Assembly: GCF_004379255.2 (NCBI RefSeq)
Contig: NC_056050.1
Span: 11,779,410-11,843,409 of the forward strand
Reading direction: 5' to 3'
Source of the DNA: Salvia splendens
Taxonomy: Eukaryota; Streptophyta; Magnoliopsida; Lamiales; Lamiaceae
Length of the DNA stretch: 64,000 bases
A program made the translations under genes and the position numbers. The number at the start of each line of letters is the position of its first letter. Position 1 is the first letter of the stretch. Of this stretch, positions 23,784-34,258 are shown one piece after another. The notes under the pieces were generated by a model. That model had not been told where the DNA came from. It did not search any database and worked only from the letters and a program-made list of their open reading frames with translations.

Positions 23784-24642
23784 ATATTGACAATGCTTAA
23801 AGAAAGAGGGGTGGACTTGGATCGCCTATATGAGATGGAGGACAAAGGCATTGGAGCTATAATTCACTGTTCACCAGGTCGAAAGGTATTGCTCGTTGGA
23901 CTTTCGTATTTTGAAACATGCAGAAGCTTGTTTTTAGAAAAACAAAAGGAAGGAGGGTGTCATGAATCTTGATTGATTCTATTTAAGCAAACCTTTAGGT
24001 GCAAGTCTTAGGAGGGGAGAAGTTGACACATTAAAAATTCAACAACTCTCTGCTCTATCTGAGAAACTGAACCAATGATTAATAATTTTGCTTTGCATGA
24101 TTTTGAGAATGCCCATATGTACCACTCAGAGTTGTTTACATTAACAGATAAAATGGCCAAAAGGGGAGCCTAAGAAGCTCTACTTCACTGTTCCAATATT
24201 TGAGCCACATCCCTACTACTTCATCCAAGTAATTTCAGATTCATGGATACATTCAGAGTATTTCTATACTATGTCCTTTCAGAACCTCATGCTCCCTGAG
24301 GTGATTTTGAGATTCACTGATATTTATGTTTTGAACAACACTATGAAGGGTTTTAATCTTAAAGGTTTTTTATGTTCCTTCAGGCTCATACAACTCATAT
24401 GGAACTCTTTGACTAGAAACCACATCCCGTGACAATACTTGCAAATGGAACTTATGAAGAATTGTACAGATTCATACATTTTAACCCCATATAGATGGAA
24501 GTTTGGATGAAACTTGCCAGTCCCCCTTGTTGTTTCCCTGCAATTTTCTCAATAGCATGAACTCTCGTGTTTTATTTATGCTGACTAGAGTTTTTGTAAT
24601 CATGACAGGCTTTTGATGGGCTATATCACACGGACCAAAATG
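23784..24642 (+). pseudogene. DExH14: DExH14/ASCC3-like helicase fragment, unit 4
   Basis: Sec63-module exon 23784-23885: MLKERGVDLDRLYEMEDKG, IIHCSPGRK. Relative to unit 2 about 0.4 kb is deleted after ...TATTTTGAAAC, removing the KDRFHG/WWILVE exon. The next exon's acceptor is mutated (TTTGCATGATTTTGAG instead of TTTGCAGGATTC), and an extra A shifts the frame in GCCAAAAGGGG. It then reads VPIFEPHPYYFIQVISDSW... to LMLPE. Last pieces near 24385 (ELFD-stop) and AFDGLYHTDQN. Confidence 0.82.
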
Positions 24643-25610
24643 GGGAGAAAAGAAGAAAGAAACAGAAAAGAAGCAAAAAAAGAAAAAGAAGAAAAAAAGA
24701 GAAGATGAGACGGATCAGTGGAAAAAAAAGAAAAGAAAAGAAAAAATTGGTGGAACAGATCTAGAAAAAGGAAAAAACAGAGTAGAATCAAAGAAAGAGT
24801 TCCAAGACCAGAATAAGCTGTTGGAGGAAGAGATGGGGAGCTTCGTGATGGAGTAATGTGAGGAAAAGACGACGATTGGTGGGGCTTCAACTTGAAGCAC
24901 TTCTGGAAGAGAAATCATGACCGGAAAATGAGAATGCCAAATCTTCTTTCAGGGTATGTTGTCTCGTGGAGCTGCTTCTGTCCAAGTTTTGTCTGGGCGC
25001 ATTGATGCTTTCAGTACATCTTATGCTAGAGTATGATGCACTATTTATTCCTATATTATATATTGATTATTGGTATTGATTGTGTGATTACTGCAGGCTC
25101 CAGGGTTAGTCCCAAGTAGCATACTGAATATGCTAGAGTAGGATTGTAATCTAGCAAGACTATGGCAGAAAGAGTAGAAAGAAACATGGTAAGGGGTAGA
25201 ATAAGAGCAAAATGGGGAGAAAAGAAGAAAATAACATAAAAATGGGAAAAAACAAAACAAAAAAGATAAAAGAGAGGAGGCATATCTGTGGTACAGATAT
25301 TGAAAAGGAAAAAAAAATAGAGCAGGATCAAAGAAAGATTTCCAAGAAAATGTGACGAAAAAAATAGCCAGAGTAAGCTATTGGAGGAAGAAATGGGGAG
25401 CTTCATGATGGAGTAATGGGAGGAAAACGAGACGGTTTGGTGAGGCCTCTACTTGAAGCACTTCTGGAAGAGAAATCAAGACATGAAAATGAGAATTCAA
25501 ACTTGAATAGGGAAAACAAATACCTGCATAAACTAGTGGAGTACCCTCGTTCTACAGATCCGAAATAACATGGAAATTAAGCTGCCAAATCTCTTTCAGG
25601 GTATGTTGTC
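24643..25610 (+). pseudogene. Coiled-coil fragments and purine tracts, unit 5
   Basis: Same content as unit 4, offset 3,611 bases. From about 24915 onward it is almost identical to 21305 onward. Differences seen by eye include one A more in the purine tract near 25312 and a 1-base loss in AAATCTCTTTC near 25588. Confidence 0.45.
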
Positions 25611-25743
25611 TCGTGAAGTTGCTTCTATTCTAGTTTTGTCTGGGACTCATTGATTCTGTCCTTACATCATATGCTAGATTATGTTCCACTATTTACACCT
25701 ATATTGAATATTGATTATTGATATTGATTGTGTGACTACTTCA

Positions 25744-26643
25744 GACTCCAGGGAAAGTCCCAAGTAGTGCAAGATGGACTTTCCAGGCTTGGTGAACAGA
25801 TGGTTCATAGTTCCGAGGGTAAAAGAGCTTTAGCTCGGGAACTTTTCTATGAACTTGATGACAAGTTCGTCCAGCATGGTCTGAACTCAGGGTTTGGACA
25901 AACGAAGACATGTTATTTAAGCTATACAGTTCTATAAGGTTTGTTTCTTTTCATGCATCCTGCTAATCATGTGTGATGCTGTCGGCAATTTGTAATTCTT
26001 AACCACGGTGAAATCACATGGGTAGATTACGGAATACTCACTAGATCCTGCCCTATTAAGCTAGTTCTTCAATATATATGTGAACATTCATCTCCTTGTT
26101 TAAAAGTTTTGTGCATGTTACGCTTTTATTTATTTTTATCATGATGTGCCTTGTTTAATTCGAAATTATAGTGATCAAAGCATGGTAAGAATAGAAGTGC
26201 TTCTCCAGGAGGACCAGAATGTCAAACGGAGGAAAGAGCGTATCCAGAAACAGTCCTCTATTCTTTCCAAGCTTACTACACTAATCTGGCAGCCGCTGCA
26301 TCCACCTATTCTAATGAAGGTGTCCTGTTTTACGATTATAAAAGTGTCTATTCTTACAAGTTTGTATAGCTATCTCTATATATAATTCTTTTGTAAGTGT
26401 GTAATGTTTTCCTCTATACATCAGTAGAAAGTCCAATCGTTGCTGGCCCATCTTCCCGGGAGGTCAGGAGCTGCGTTTGATGCTGCTGTCAGCGGTCCAA
26501 ACCCATCATATGTGGATTCTAGATCAAATGGCCCTAGCCGCCGGAACAGTGATCCTTTTCAAAATGATGATATAAACTCTGGCTGCCTACATCCTAGTGT
26601 TTTCCACCTGCTCCTCCATAATCTGCCTCTTTATACATTCTAA
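25744..26643 (+). pseudogene. DRP2: DRP2 fragment, unit 5
   Basis: Near-identical copy of the unit 4 fragment (22133-23032) at a constant 3,611-base offset: middle exon, C-terminal exon with LLQEDQNVKRRKE, and tail exon with SRRNSDPFQNDDINSGC. Shares all its defects. Confidence 0.82.
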
Positions 26644-27394
26644 GGTAGATGGAAATTTTGACAAATCAATTCTTGCAATTCTTGTCGTATGTTTCATCAG
26701 TTTCTCGAGCTCGCATCGAGCCCTAAATCTTCTCCTTGGTTTGGTCTTTCGAGGACCAATCAATATAGACATTTTTGTGTGTAGATGTCCGGTTTATGTT
26801 GTGCTTCTGTTAGTTGTCTTCGCAGCTGCTGAAGTTCTTGTGTATTGGTTGAACTCTCATGGAAAATATATTATCGTGAAGGCTATAAATATGTAATTTC
26901 TTAATTTACTGGAAATAATAGTACAATTTTTCTGACTTAATTATTATCTTTTTCTTCGTAAAGATGTTCATGACATCCTTATATCAATATATTTTTATTT
27001 TTCTATTTATGATGCCATAACGAATGGCATTTTTTTGTTATGTTCTGCTGATAGTGAAATACAAAATATAAAGGAGAAACTGCATTCTGTCTCCATAGTT
27101 CAAGTTTTGGTACTACTAAATATTAATGATTTGGAAATTTTTCTTTAAAAAATAAAAATATTTGGCAAGGGCTTGAGCCCCTAATATCATGAATGTTAGT
27201 TAATGAGCTAATTACTTATGGTATGCTGCATTGGTTTGCATCACGGACATGAGAGTCCTATGTTTTAAGATGCATTGGTTTGATAGAGATATATCTGTAG
27301 ATGAAAACATAGATAATTATGCAGTAGAAAACATACATAATACCGTTGTTATTATGCAATTTAATTGAACTTTTCTAATTGCTTGCTGACCTAG

Positions 27395-28253
27395 ATATTG
27401 ACAATGCTTAAAGAAAGAGGGGTGGACTTGGATCGCCTATATGAGATGGAGGACAAAGGCATTGGAGCTATAATTCACTGTTCACCAGGTCGAAAGGTAT
27501 TGCTCGTTGGACTTTCGTATTTTGAAACATGCAGAAGCTTGTTTTTAGAAAAACAAAAGGAAGGAGGGTGTCATGAATCTTGATTGATTCTATTTAAGCA
27601 AACCTTTAGGTGCAAGTCTTAGGAGGGGAGAAGTTGACACATTAAAAATTCAACAACTCTCTGCTCTATCTGAGAAACTGAACCAATGATTAATAATTTT
27701 GCTTTGCATGATTTTGAGAATGCCCATATGTACCACTCAGAGTTGTTTACATTAACAGATAAAATGGCCAAAAGGGGAGCCTAAGAAGCTCTACTTCACT
27801 GTTCCAATATTTGAGCCACATCCCTACTACTTCATCCAAGTAATTTCAGATTCATGGATACATTCAGAGTATTTCTATACTATGTCCTTTCAGAACCTCA
27901 TGCTCCCTGAGGTGATTTTGAGATTCACTGATATTTATGTTTTGAACAACACTATGAAGGGTTTTAATCTTAAAGGTTTTTTATGTTCCTTCAGGCTCAT
28001 ACAACTCATATGGAACTCTTTGACTAGAAACCACATCCCGTGACAATACTTGCAAATGGAACTTATGAAGAATTGTACAGATTCATACATTTTAACCCCA
28101 TATAGATGGAAGTTTGGATGAAACTTGCCAGTCCCCCTTGTTGTTTCCCTGCAATTTTCTCAATAGCATGAACTCTCGTGTTTTATTTATGCTGACTAGA
28201 GTTTTTGTAATCATGACAGGCTTTTGATGGGCTATATCACACGGACCAAAATG
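27395..28253 (+). pseudogene. DExH14: DExH14/ASCC3-like helicase fragment, unit 5
   Basis: Near-identical copy of unit 4's helicase part: Sec63 exon 27395-27496, mutated acceptor TTTGCATGA, frame-shifted GCCAAAAGG, and the same stop in ELFD. No independent features. Confidence 0.82.
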
Positions 28254-29210
28254 GGGAGAAAAGAAGAAAGAAACAGAAAAGAAGCAAAAAAAGAAAAAGA
28301 AGAAAAAAAGAGAAGATGAGACGGATCAGTGGAAAAAAAAGAAAAGAAAAGAAAAAATTGGTGGAACAGATCTAGAAAAAGGAAAAAACAGAGTAGAATC
28401 AAAGAAAGAGTTCCAAGACCAGAATAAGCTGTTGGAGGAAGAGATGGGGAGCTTCGTGATGGAGTAATGTGAAGAAAAGACGATGATTGGTGGGACTTCA
28501 ACCTGAAGCACTTCTGGAAGAGAAATCATGACCGGAAAATGAGAATGCCAAATCTTCTTTCAGGGTATGTTGTCTCGTGAAGCTGCTTCTGTCCAAGTTT
28601 TGGTGGGCGCATTGATGCTTTCAGTACATCTTATGCTAGAGTATGATGCACTGTTTATGCCTATATTGTATATTGATTTTTGGTATTGATTGTGTGATTA
28701 CTGCAGCCTCCAGGGCTAGTCCCAGGTAGCATACTGAATATGCTAGAGTAGGATTGTAATCTACCAAGACTATGGCAGAAAGAGTAGAAAGAAACATGGT
28801 AAGGGGTAGAATAAGAGCAAAATGGGGAGAAAAGAAGAAAATAACATAAAAATGGGAAAAAACAAAACAAAAAAGCTATAAGAGAGGAGGCAGATCTGTG
28901 GAACAGATATAGAAAAGGAAAAAAAATAGAGCAGGATCAAAGAAAGATTTCCAAGAAAATGTGACGAAAAAAATAGCCAGAGTAAGCTATTGGAGGAAGA
29001 AATGGGGAGCTTCATGATGGAGTAATGGGAGAAAAAATGAGACAGTTTGGTGAGGCCTCAACTTGAAGCACTTCTGGAAGAGAAATCAAGACATGAAAAT
29101 GAGAATTCAAACTTGAATAGGGAAAACAAGTACCTGCATCAACTAGTGGAGTAACCTCGCTCAACAGATCTGAAATAACATGGAAATTAAGCTGCCAAAT
29201 CTTCTTTCAG
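28254..29210 (+). pseudogene. Coiled-coil fragments and purine tracts, unit 6
   Basis: As in units 4 and 5 but with private changes from about 28480 onward (GTGAAGAAAAGACGATGATT, TGGGACTTCAACCTGAAG), which marks the right edge of the near-identical duplication. Confidence 0.42.
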
Positions 29211-29354
29211 AGTATGTTGTCTCGTGAAGTTGCTTCTGTTCTAGATTTGTCTGGGACGCATTGATTCTTTCTTTACATCATATGCTAGATTATGATCCAC
29301 TATTTACACCTATATTGAATATTAATTATTGATATTGATTGTGTGACTACTTCA

Positions 29355-30260
29355 GACTCCAGGGAAAGTCCCAAGTAGTGCAAGATGAACTTTCCAGGCT
29401 TGGTAAACAGATGGTTCATAGTTCCGAGGGTAAAAGAGCTTTTTCTCGGGAACTTAGCTATGAACTTGACGACAAGTTCGTCCAGCATGGTCTGAACTCA
29501 GGGTTTGGACAAACGAAGACATGTTATTTAAGCTATACAGTTCTATAAGGTTTGTTTCTTTTCATGCATCCTGCCAATCGTGTGTGATGCTGTCGGCAAT
29601 TTGTAATTCTTAACCACGGTGAATTCACATGGGTACGGAATACTCACTAGATCCTGCCCTATTAAGCTAGTTCTTCAATATATATGTGAATATTCATCTC
29701 CTTGTTTAAAAGATTTGTGCATGTTACACTTTTATTTTTTTTATCATGATGTGCCTCGTTTAATTTGAAATTATAGTGCTCAAAGCATGGTAAGAATAGA
29801 AGAGCTTCTCCAGGAGGACCAGAATGTCAAGCGGAGGAAAGAGCGTATCTAGAAACAGTCCTCTATTCTTTCCAAGCTTACTACACTAATCTGGCAGCCG
29901 CTGCATCCACCTATTCTAATGAAGGTGTCCTGTTTTACGATTATAAAAGTGTCTATTCTTACAAGTTTGTATAGCTATCTATATATATACATGGTATGAG
30001 AATTCTTTTGTAAGTGTGTAATGTTTTCCTCTATACATCAGTAGAAAGTCCAATCGTTGTTGGCCCATCTTCCCGGGAGGTCTGGAGCTGCGTTTGATGC
30101 TGCTGCCAGCGGTCCAAACCCATCATATGTGGATTCTAGATCAAATGGCCCTTGCCACCGGAGCAGCGATCCTTTTCATAATGATGATATAAACTCTGGC
30201 TGCCTACACCCTAGCGTTTTCCACATGCTCCTCCATAATCTGCTTCTTTATACATTCCAA
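29355..30260 (+). pseudogene. DRP2: DRP2 fragment, unit 6
   Basis: Middle exon near 29357-29490 ([33 protein letters not shown]). C-terminal exon near 29780-29925 with [20 protein letters not shown] followed by a stop (CGTATCTAG). Tail exon near 30040-30260: AHLPGRSGAAFDAAASGPNP, then decayed (CHRSSDPFHNDD). Confidence 0.8.
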
Positions 30261-31012
30261 GGTAGATGGAAATTTTGACAAATCAATTCTTGCAATTCTT
30301 GTCGGATGTTTCATCAGTTTCTCGAGCTCGCATCGAGCCCTAAATCTTCTCCTTGGTTTGGTCTTTCGAGGACCAATCAATATAGACATTTTTTGTGTGT
30401 AGATGTCCGGTTTATGTTGTGCTTCTGTTAGTTGTCTTCGCAGCTGCTGAAGTTCTTGTGTATTGGTTGAACTCTCATGGAAAATATATTATCGTGAAGG
30501 CTATAAATATGTAATTTCTTAATTTACTGGAAATAATAGTACAATTTTTCTGACTTAATTCTTATCTTTTTCTTCGTAAAGATGTTCATGACATCCTTAT
30601 ATCAATATATTTTTATTTTTCTATTTATGATGCCATAACGAATGGCATTTTTTTGTTATGTTCTGCTGATAGTGAAATACAAAATATAAAGGAGAAACTG
30701 CATTCTGTCTCCATTGTTCAAGTTTTGGTACTACTAAATATTAATGATTTGGAAATTTTTCTTTAAAAAATAAAAATATTTGGCAAGGGCTTGAGCCCCT
30801 AATATCATGAATGTTAGTTAATGAGCTAATTACTTATGGTATGCTGCATTGGTTTGCATCACGGACATGAGAGTCCTATGTTTTAAGATGCATTGGTTTG
30901 ATAGAGATATATCTGTAGATGAAAACATAGATAATTATGCAGTAGAAAACATACATAATACCGTTGTTATTATGCAATTTAATTGAACTTTTCTAATTGC
31001 TTGCTGACCTAG

Positions 31013-31850
31013 ATATTGACAATGCTTGAAGAAAGAGGGGTGGACTTGGATCGCCTATATGAGATGGAGGACAAAGGCATTGGAGCTATAATTCACTATT
31101 CACCAGGTCGAAAGGTATTGCTCGTTGGACTTTCGTATTTTGAAACATGCAGAAGCTTGTTTTTAGAAAAACAAAAGGAAGGAGGGTGTCATGAATCTTG
31201 ATTGATTCTATTTAAGCAAACCTTTAGGCGCAAGTCTTAGGAGGGGAGAAGTTGACACATTAAAAATTCGACAACTCTCTGCTCTATCTGAGAAACTGAA
31301 CCAATGATTAATAATTTTGCTTTGCATGATTTTGAGAATGCCCATATGTACCACTCAGAGTTGTTTACATTAACAGATAAAATGGCCAAAAGGGGAGCCT
31401 AAGAAGCTCTACTTCACTGTTCCAATATTTGAGCCACATCCCTACTACTTCATCCAAGTAATTTCAGATTCATGGATGCATTCAGAGTATTTCTATACTA
31501 TGTCCTTTCAGAACCTCATGCTCCCTGAGGTGATTTTGAGATTCACTGATATTTATGTTTTGAACAACACTATGAAGGGTTTTAATCTTAAAGGTTTTTT
31601 ATGTTCCTTCAGGCTCATACAACTCATATGGAACTCTTTGACTAGAAACCACATCCCATGACAATACTTGCAAATGGAACTTATGAAGAATTGTACAGTA
31701 TAGACGGAGGTTTGGATGAAACTTGCCAGTCCCCCTTGTTGTTTCCCTACAATTTTCTCAATAGCATGAACTCTCGTGTTTTATTTATTCTGACTAGAGT
31801 TTTTGTAACATGACAGGCTTTTGATGTGCTATATCACACAGACCAAAATG
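31013..31850 (+). pseudogene. DExH14: DExH14/ASCC3-like helicase fragment, unit 6
   Basis: Sec63 exon 31013-31114 (MLEERGVDLDRLYEMEDKG, IIHYSPGRK). Shares the unit 4 deletion, acceptor mutation and frameshift. An additional deletion removes the RFIHFNPI part after GAATTGTACAG near 31700. AFDVLYHTDQN ends at 31850. Confidence 0.8.
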
Positions 31851-32830
31851 TGGAGAAAAGAAGAAAGAAACAGAAAAGAAGCAAAAAAAGAAAAAGAAGA
31901 AAAAAAGAGGAGATGAGACAGATCAGTGGAAAAAAAGAAAAGAAAAGAAAAAATTGGTGGAACAGATCTAGAAAAAGGAAAAAACAGAGTAGAATCAAAG
32001 AAAGAGTTCCAAGACCAGAATAAGCTATTGGAGGAAGAGATGGGGAGCTTCGTGATGGAGTAATGTGAGGAAAAGACGACGATTGGTGGGGCTTTAACTT
32101 GAAGCACTTCTGGAAGAGAAATCATGACCGGAAAATGAGAATGCCAAATCTTCTTTCAGGGTATGTTGTCTCGTGAAGCTGCTTCTGTCCAAGTTTTGTC
32201 TGGGCGCATTGATGCTTTCAGTACATCTTATGCTAGAGTATGATGCACTATTTATTCCTATATTGTATATTGATTTTTGGTATTGATTGTGTGATTACTG
32301 CAGGCTCCAGGGCTAGTCCTAAGTAGCATACTGAATATGCTAGAGTAGGATTGTAATCTAGCAAGACTATGGCAGAAAGAGTAGAAAGAAACATGGTAAG
32401 GGGTAGAATAAGAGCAAAATGGGGAGAAAAGAAGAAAATAACATAAAAATGGGAAAAAACAAAACAAAAAAGATATAAGAGAGGAGGCAGATATGTGGAA
32501 CAGATATAGAAAAGGAAAAAAAATAGAGCAGGATCAAAGAAAGATTTCAAAGAAAATGTGACGAAAAAAATAGCCAGAGTAAGCTATTGGAGGAAGAAAT
32601 GGGGAGCTTCATGATGGAGTAATGGGAGAAAAAACGAGACGGTTTGGTGAGGCCTTAACTTGAAGCACTTTTGGAAGAGAAATCAAGACATGAAAATGAG
32701 AATTCAAACTTGAATAGGGAAAACAAGTACCTGCATCAACTAGTGGAGTACCCTCGCTCAACAGATCCGAAATAATATGGAAATTAAGCTGCCAAATCTT
32801 CTTTCAGGGTATGTTGTCTCGTGAAGTTGC
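31851..32830 (+). pseudogene. Coiled-coil fragments and purine tracts, unit 7
   Basis: Two purine tracts (31851-31985, 32415-32530) with the usual LLEEEMGSFVME- and LEALLEEKS-like remnants, ending in GGTATGTTGTCTCG near 32819. Same layout as units 4-6. Confidence 0.42.
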
Positions 32831-32949
32831 TTCAGTTCTAGTTTTGTCTGGGACGCATTGATTCTTTCTTTACATCATATGCTAGATTATGATCCACTAT
32901 TTACACCTATATTGAATATTGATTATTGATATTGATTATGTGACTACTT

Positions 32950-33145
32950 CAGACTCCAGGGAAAGTCCCAAGTAGTGCAGAATGAACTTTCCAGGCTTGG
33001 TGAATAGATGGTTCATAGTTCCGAGGGTAAAAGAGCTTTAGCTCTGGAACTTTGCTATGAACTTGATGACAAGTTCGTCCAGCATGGTCTGAACTCAGGG
33101 TTTGGACAAACGAAGACATGTTATTTAAGCTATACAGTTCTATAA
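32950..33145 (+). pseudogene. DRP2: DRP2 middle exon, unit 7
   Basis: [17 protein letters not shown], stop, [26 protein letters not shown]. The usual flank follows to about 33384, where the C-terminal exon breaks off after ATAGTGCTCAAAAG and the short-repeat patchwork begins. Confidence 0.8.
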
Positions 33146-33384
33146 GGTTTGTTTCTTTTCATGCATCCTGCTAATCGTGTGTGATGCTGTCGGCAATTTG
33201 TAATTCTTAACCACGGTGAATTCACATGGGTAGATTACGAAATACTCATTAGATCCTGCCCTATTAAGCTAGTTCTTCAATATATACGTGAACATTCATC
33301 TCCTTGTTTAAAAGTTTTGTGCATGTTACGCTTTTATTTTTTTTATCATGATGTGCCTCGTTTAATTCAAAATTATAGTGCTCA

Positions 33385-33655
33385 AAAGATCTGGATTACC
33401 TTACCTATCATGATCTGGATTACCTTACCATGTTAAAAGATCCTGCCTCGTTTATTTTTTTATCATGATCTGGATTACCTTACCTGACAAGGGGTTTGGC
33501 TGGAGGTGTTTTCTAGCTTTGAAGGCCATCTTGATTGTCATTAATTTTATTTGAGCTCTATATTGCCGACATTATGTTTTGAATCTGGATTACCTTACCT
33601 GACCAGGGGTCTGGCTGGAGGTGTTTTCTAGCTTTGAAGGCCATTTCCCCTACAG
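33385..33655. repeat. Patchwork of short direct repeats at the array end
   Basis: CTGGATTACCTTACC occurs four times (about 33390, 33415, 33468, 33583). A longer block of nearly 60 bases (CTGGATTACCTTACCTGACA ... GGAGGTGTTTTCTAGCTTTGAAGGCC) occurs twice, at about 33468-33525 and 33583-33641. TTATCATGAT and GCCTCGTTTA fragments of the preceding unit are interspersed. The pattern suggests template switching during repair. Confidence 0.85.
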
Positions 33656-34258
33656 GATCTAGCAACTACCTCTAGATAGACATTTTTACACCACTAACTA
33701 AAGGTATTTTAGAGCTAGGATAAGAATCTTTATGCCATGTAGATGAGGTAAACAAGTGTTGGTTCTTTTACCTATTTGAGTCTGTTGTGCTTGTAGATGT
33801 ATTTGATTAAACTATTTAATTTTTACCTTTTGTAGGTACACTGGGTTCTTGTTGATACTGTCTCCGCTTCTGCAAATGCCACACCAGGCTTTGGAAGATA
33901 TCATCCTTATAAAAAAGCAAGGTGGATGGGATGCTTTTACTTCATTTACTGTTGACACTATGTCTTGTTTATTTTGTTAGATCTTCATAGGGAATTATTT
34001 TGTGAAACTTATGCAGGTTATAGCAATTACCACAACTGTTTTGGAAGGATTCAAGAATGAAGCTAAAAATATGCTAGTTGCATTTGAGTACTGCAACTGA
34101 TTTAGTTCTACTTTCCCCACATTTGAATCTATGCTCTTTTACATCTATTGTCTTTGATTTTTTGCAGGATTGATAGACAACAACGTGAAGTGGTGAAGAC
34201 ATTTTAATCACAAGTCATGAGCAGCTTTTGACAAGTCAACTTCCCATTGAGAGCCAGG
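33583..34258 (+). pseudogene. DRP2: DRP2 internal exons, not present in the other units
   Basis: Downstream of the patchwork, DRP2 continues in its natural order. At 33600-33720: a decayed GWxVFxSFEGHFP, then QLPLDRHF (family SFEGNFPNRIKQLPLDRHF). At 33836-33922: [28 protein letters not shown], with TTTTGTAG acceptor. At 34017-34090: VIAITTTVLEGFKNEAKNML. From 34168: IDRQQREVVKTF then stop. A donor-like CCAG/GTATGT lies at 34258. Relative to the other units this is where the parental gene's next exons belong. Several stops and the Y/H changes show it is a pseudogene. Confidence 0.85.

Larger units (their letters stand above)
9403..33384 (+). repeat. Tandem array of chimeric gene-fragment cassettes (seven units, last partial)
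   Basis: Six full units and one partial unit of the same order repeat: purine tract, coiled-coil fragment, DRP2 middle exon, DRP2 C-terminal exons and 3' flank, helicase exons, then the next purine tract. Taking the end of ...ACCAAAATG as the joint, units run about 9403-12810, 12811-17056, 17057-21030, 21031-24642, 24643-28253, 28254-31850 and 31851-33384. The landmark ATGGCCAAA in the helicase exon occurs near 12328, 16612, 20539, 24153, 27764 and 31381. Introns with GT/AG borders are kept, so the cassette is of DNA origin rather than reverse-transcribed mRNA. Confidence 0.9.

Noticed and set aside
9466..32550. Phe/Ser/Leu-rich minus-strand frames (for example 18375-18773, 32248-32550).
   Set aside because: They are the complements of the GAA/AAG purine tracts in the array, with no conserved start or domain.
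9403..34258. Processed (retroposed) pseudogene as the origin of the array.
   Set aside because: Introns with GT and AG borders are retained between exons and there is no poly(A) tail at the ends.
9403..34258. Helitron or Pack-MULE ends bounding the array.
   Set aside because: I looked for a TC start, a CTRR end with hairpin, and long terminal inverted repeats, but found none that I could support by eye; capture mechanism left open.
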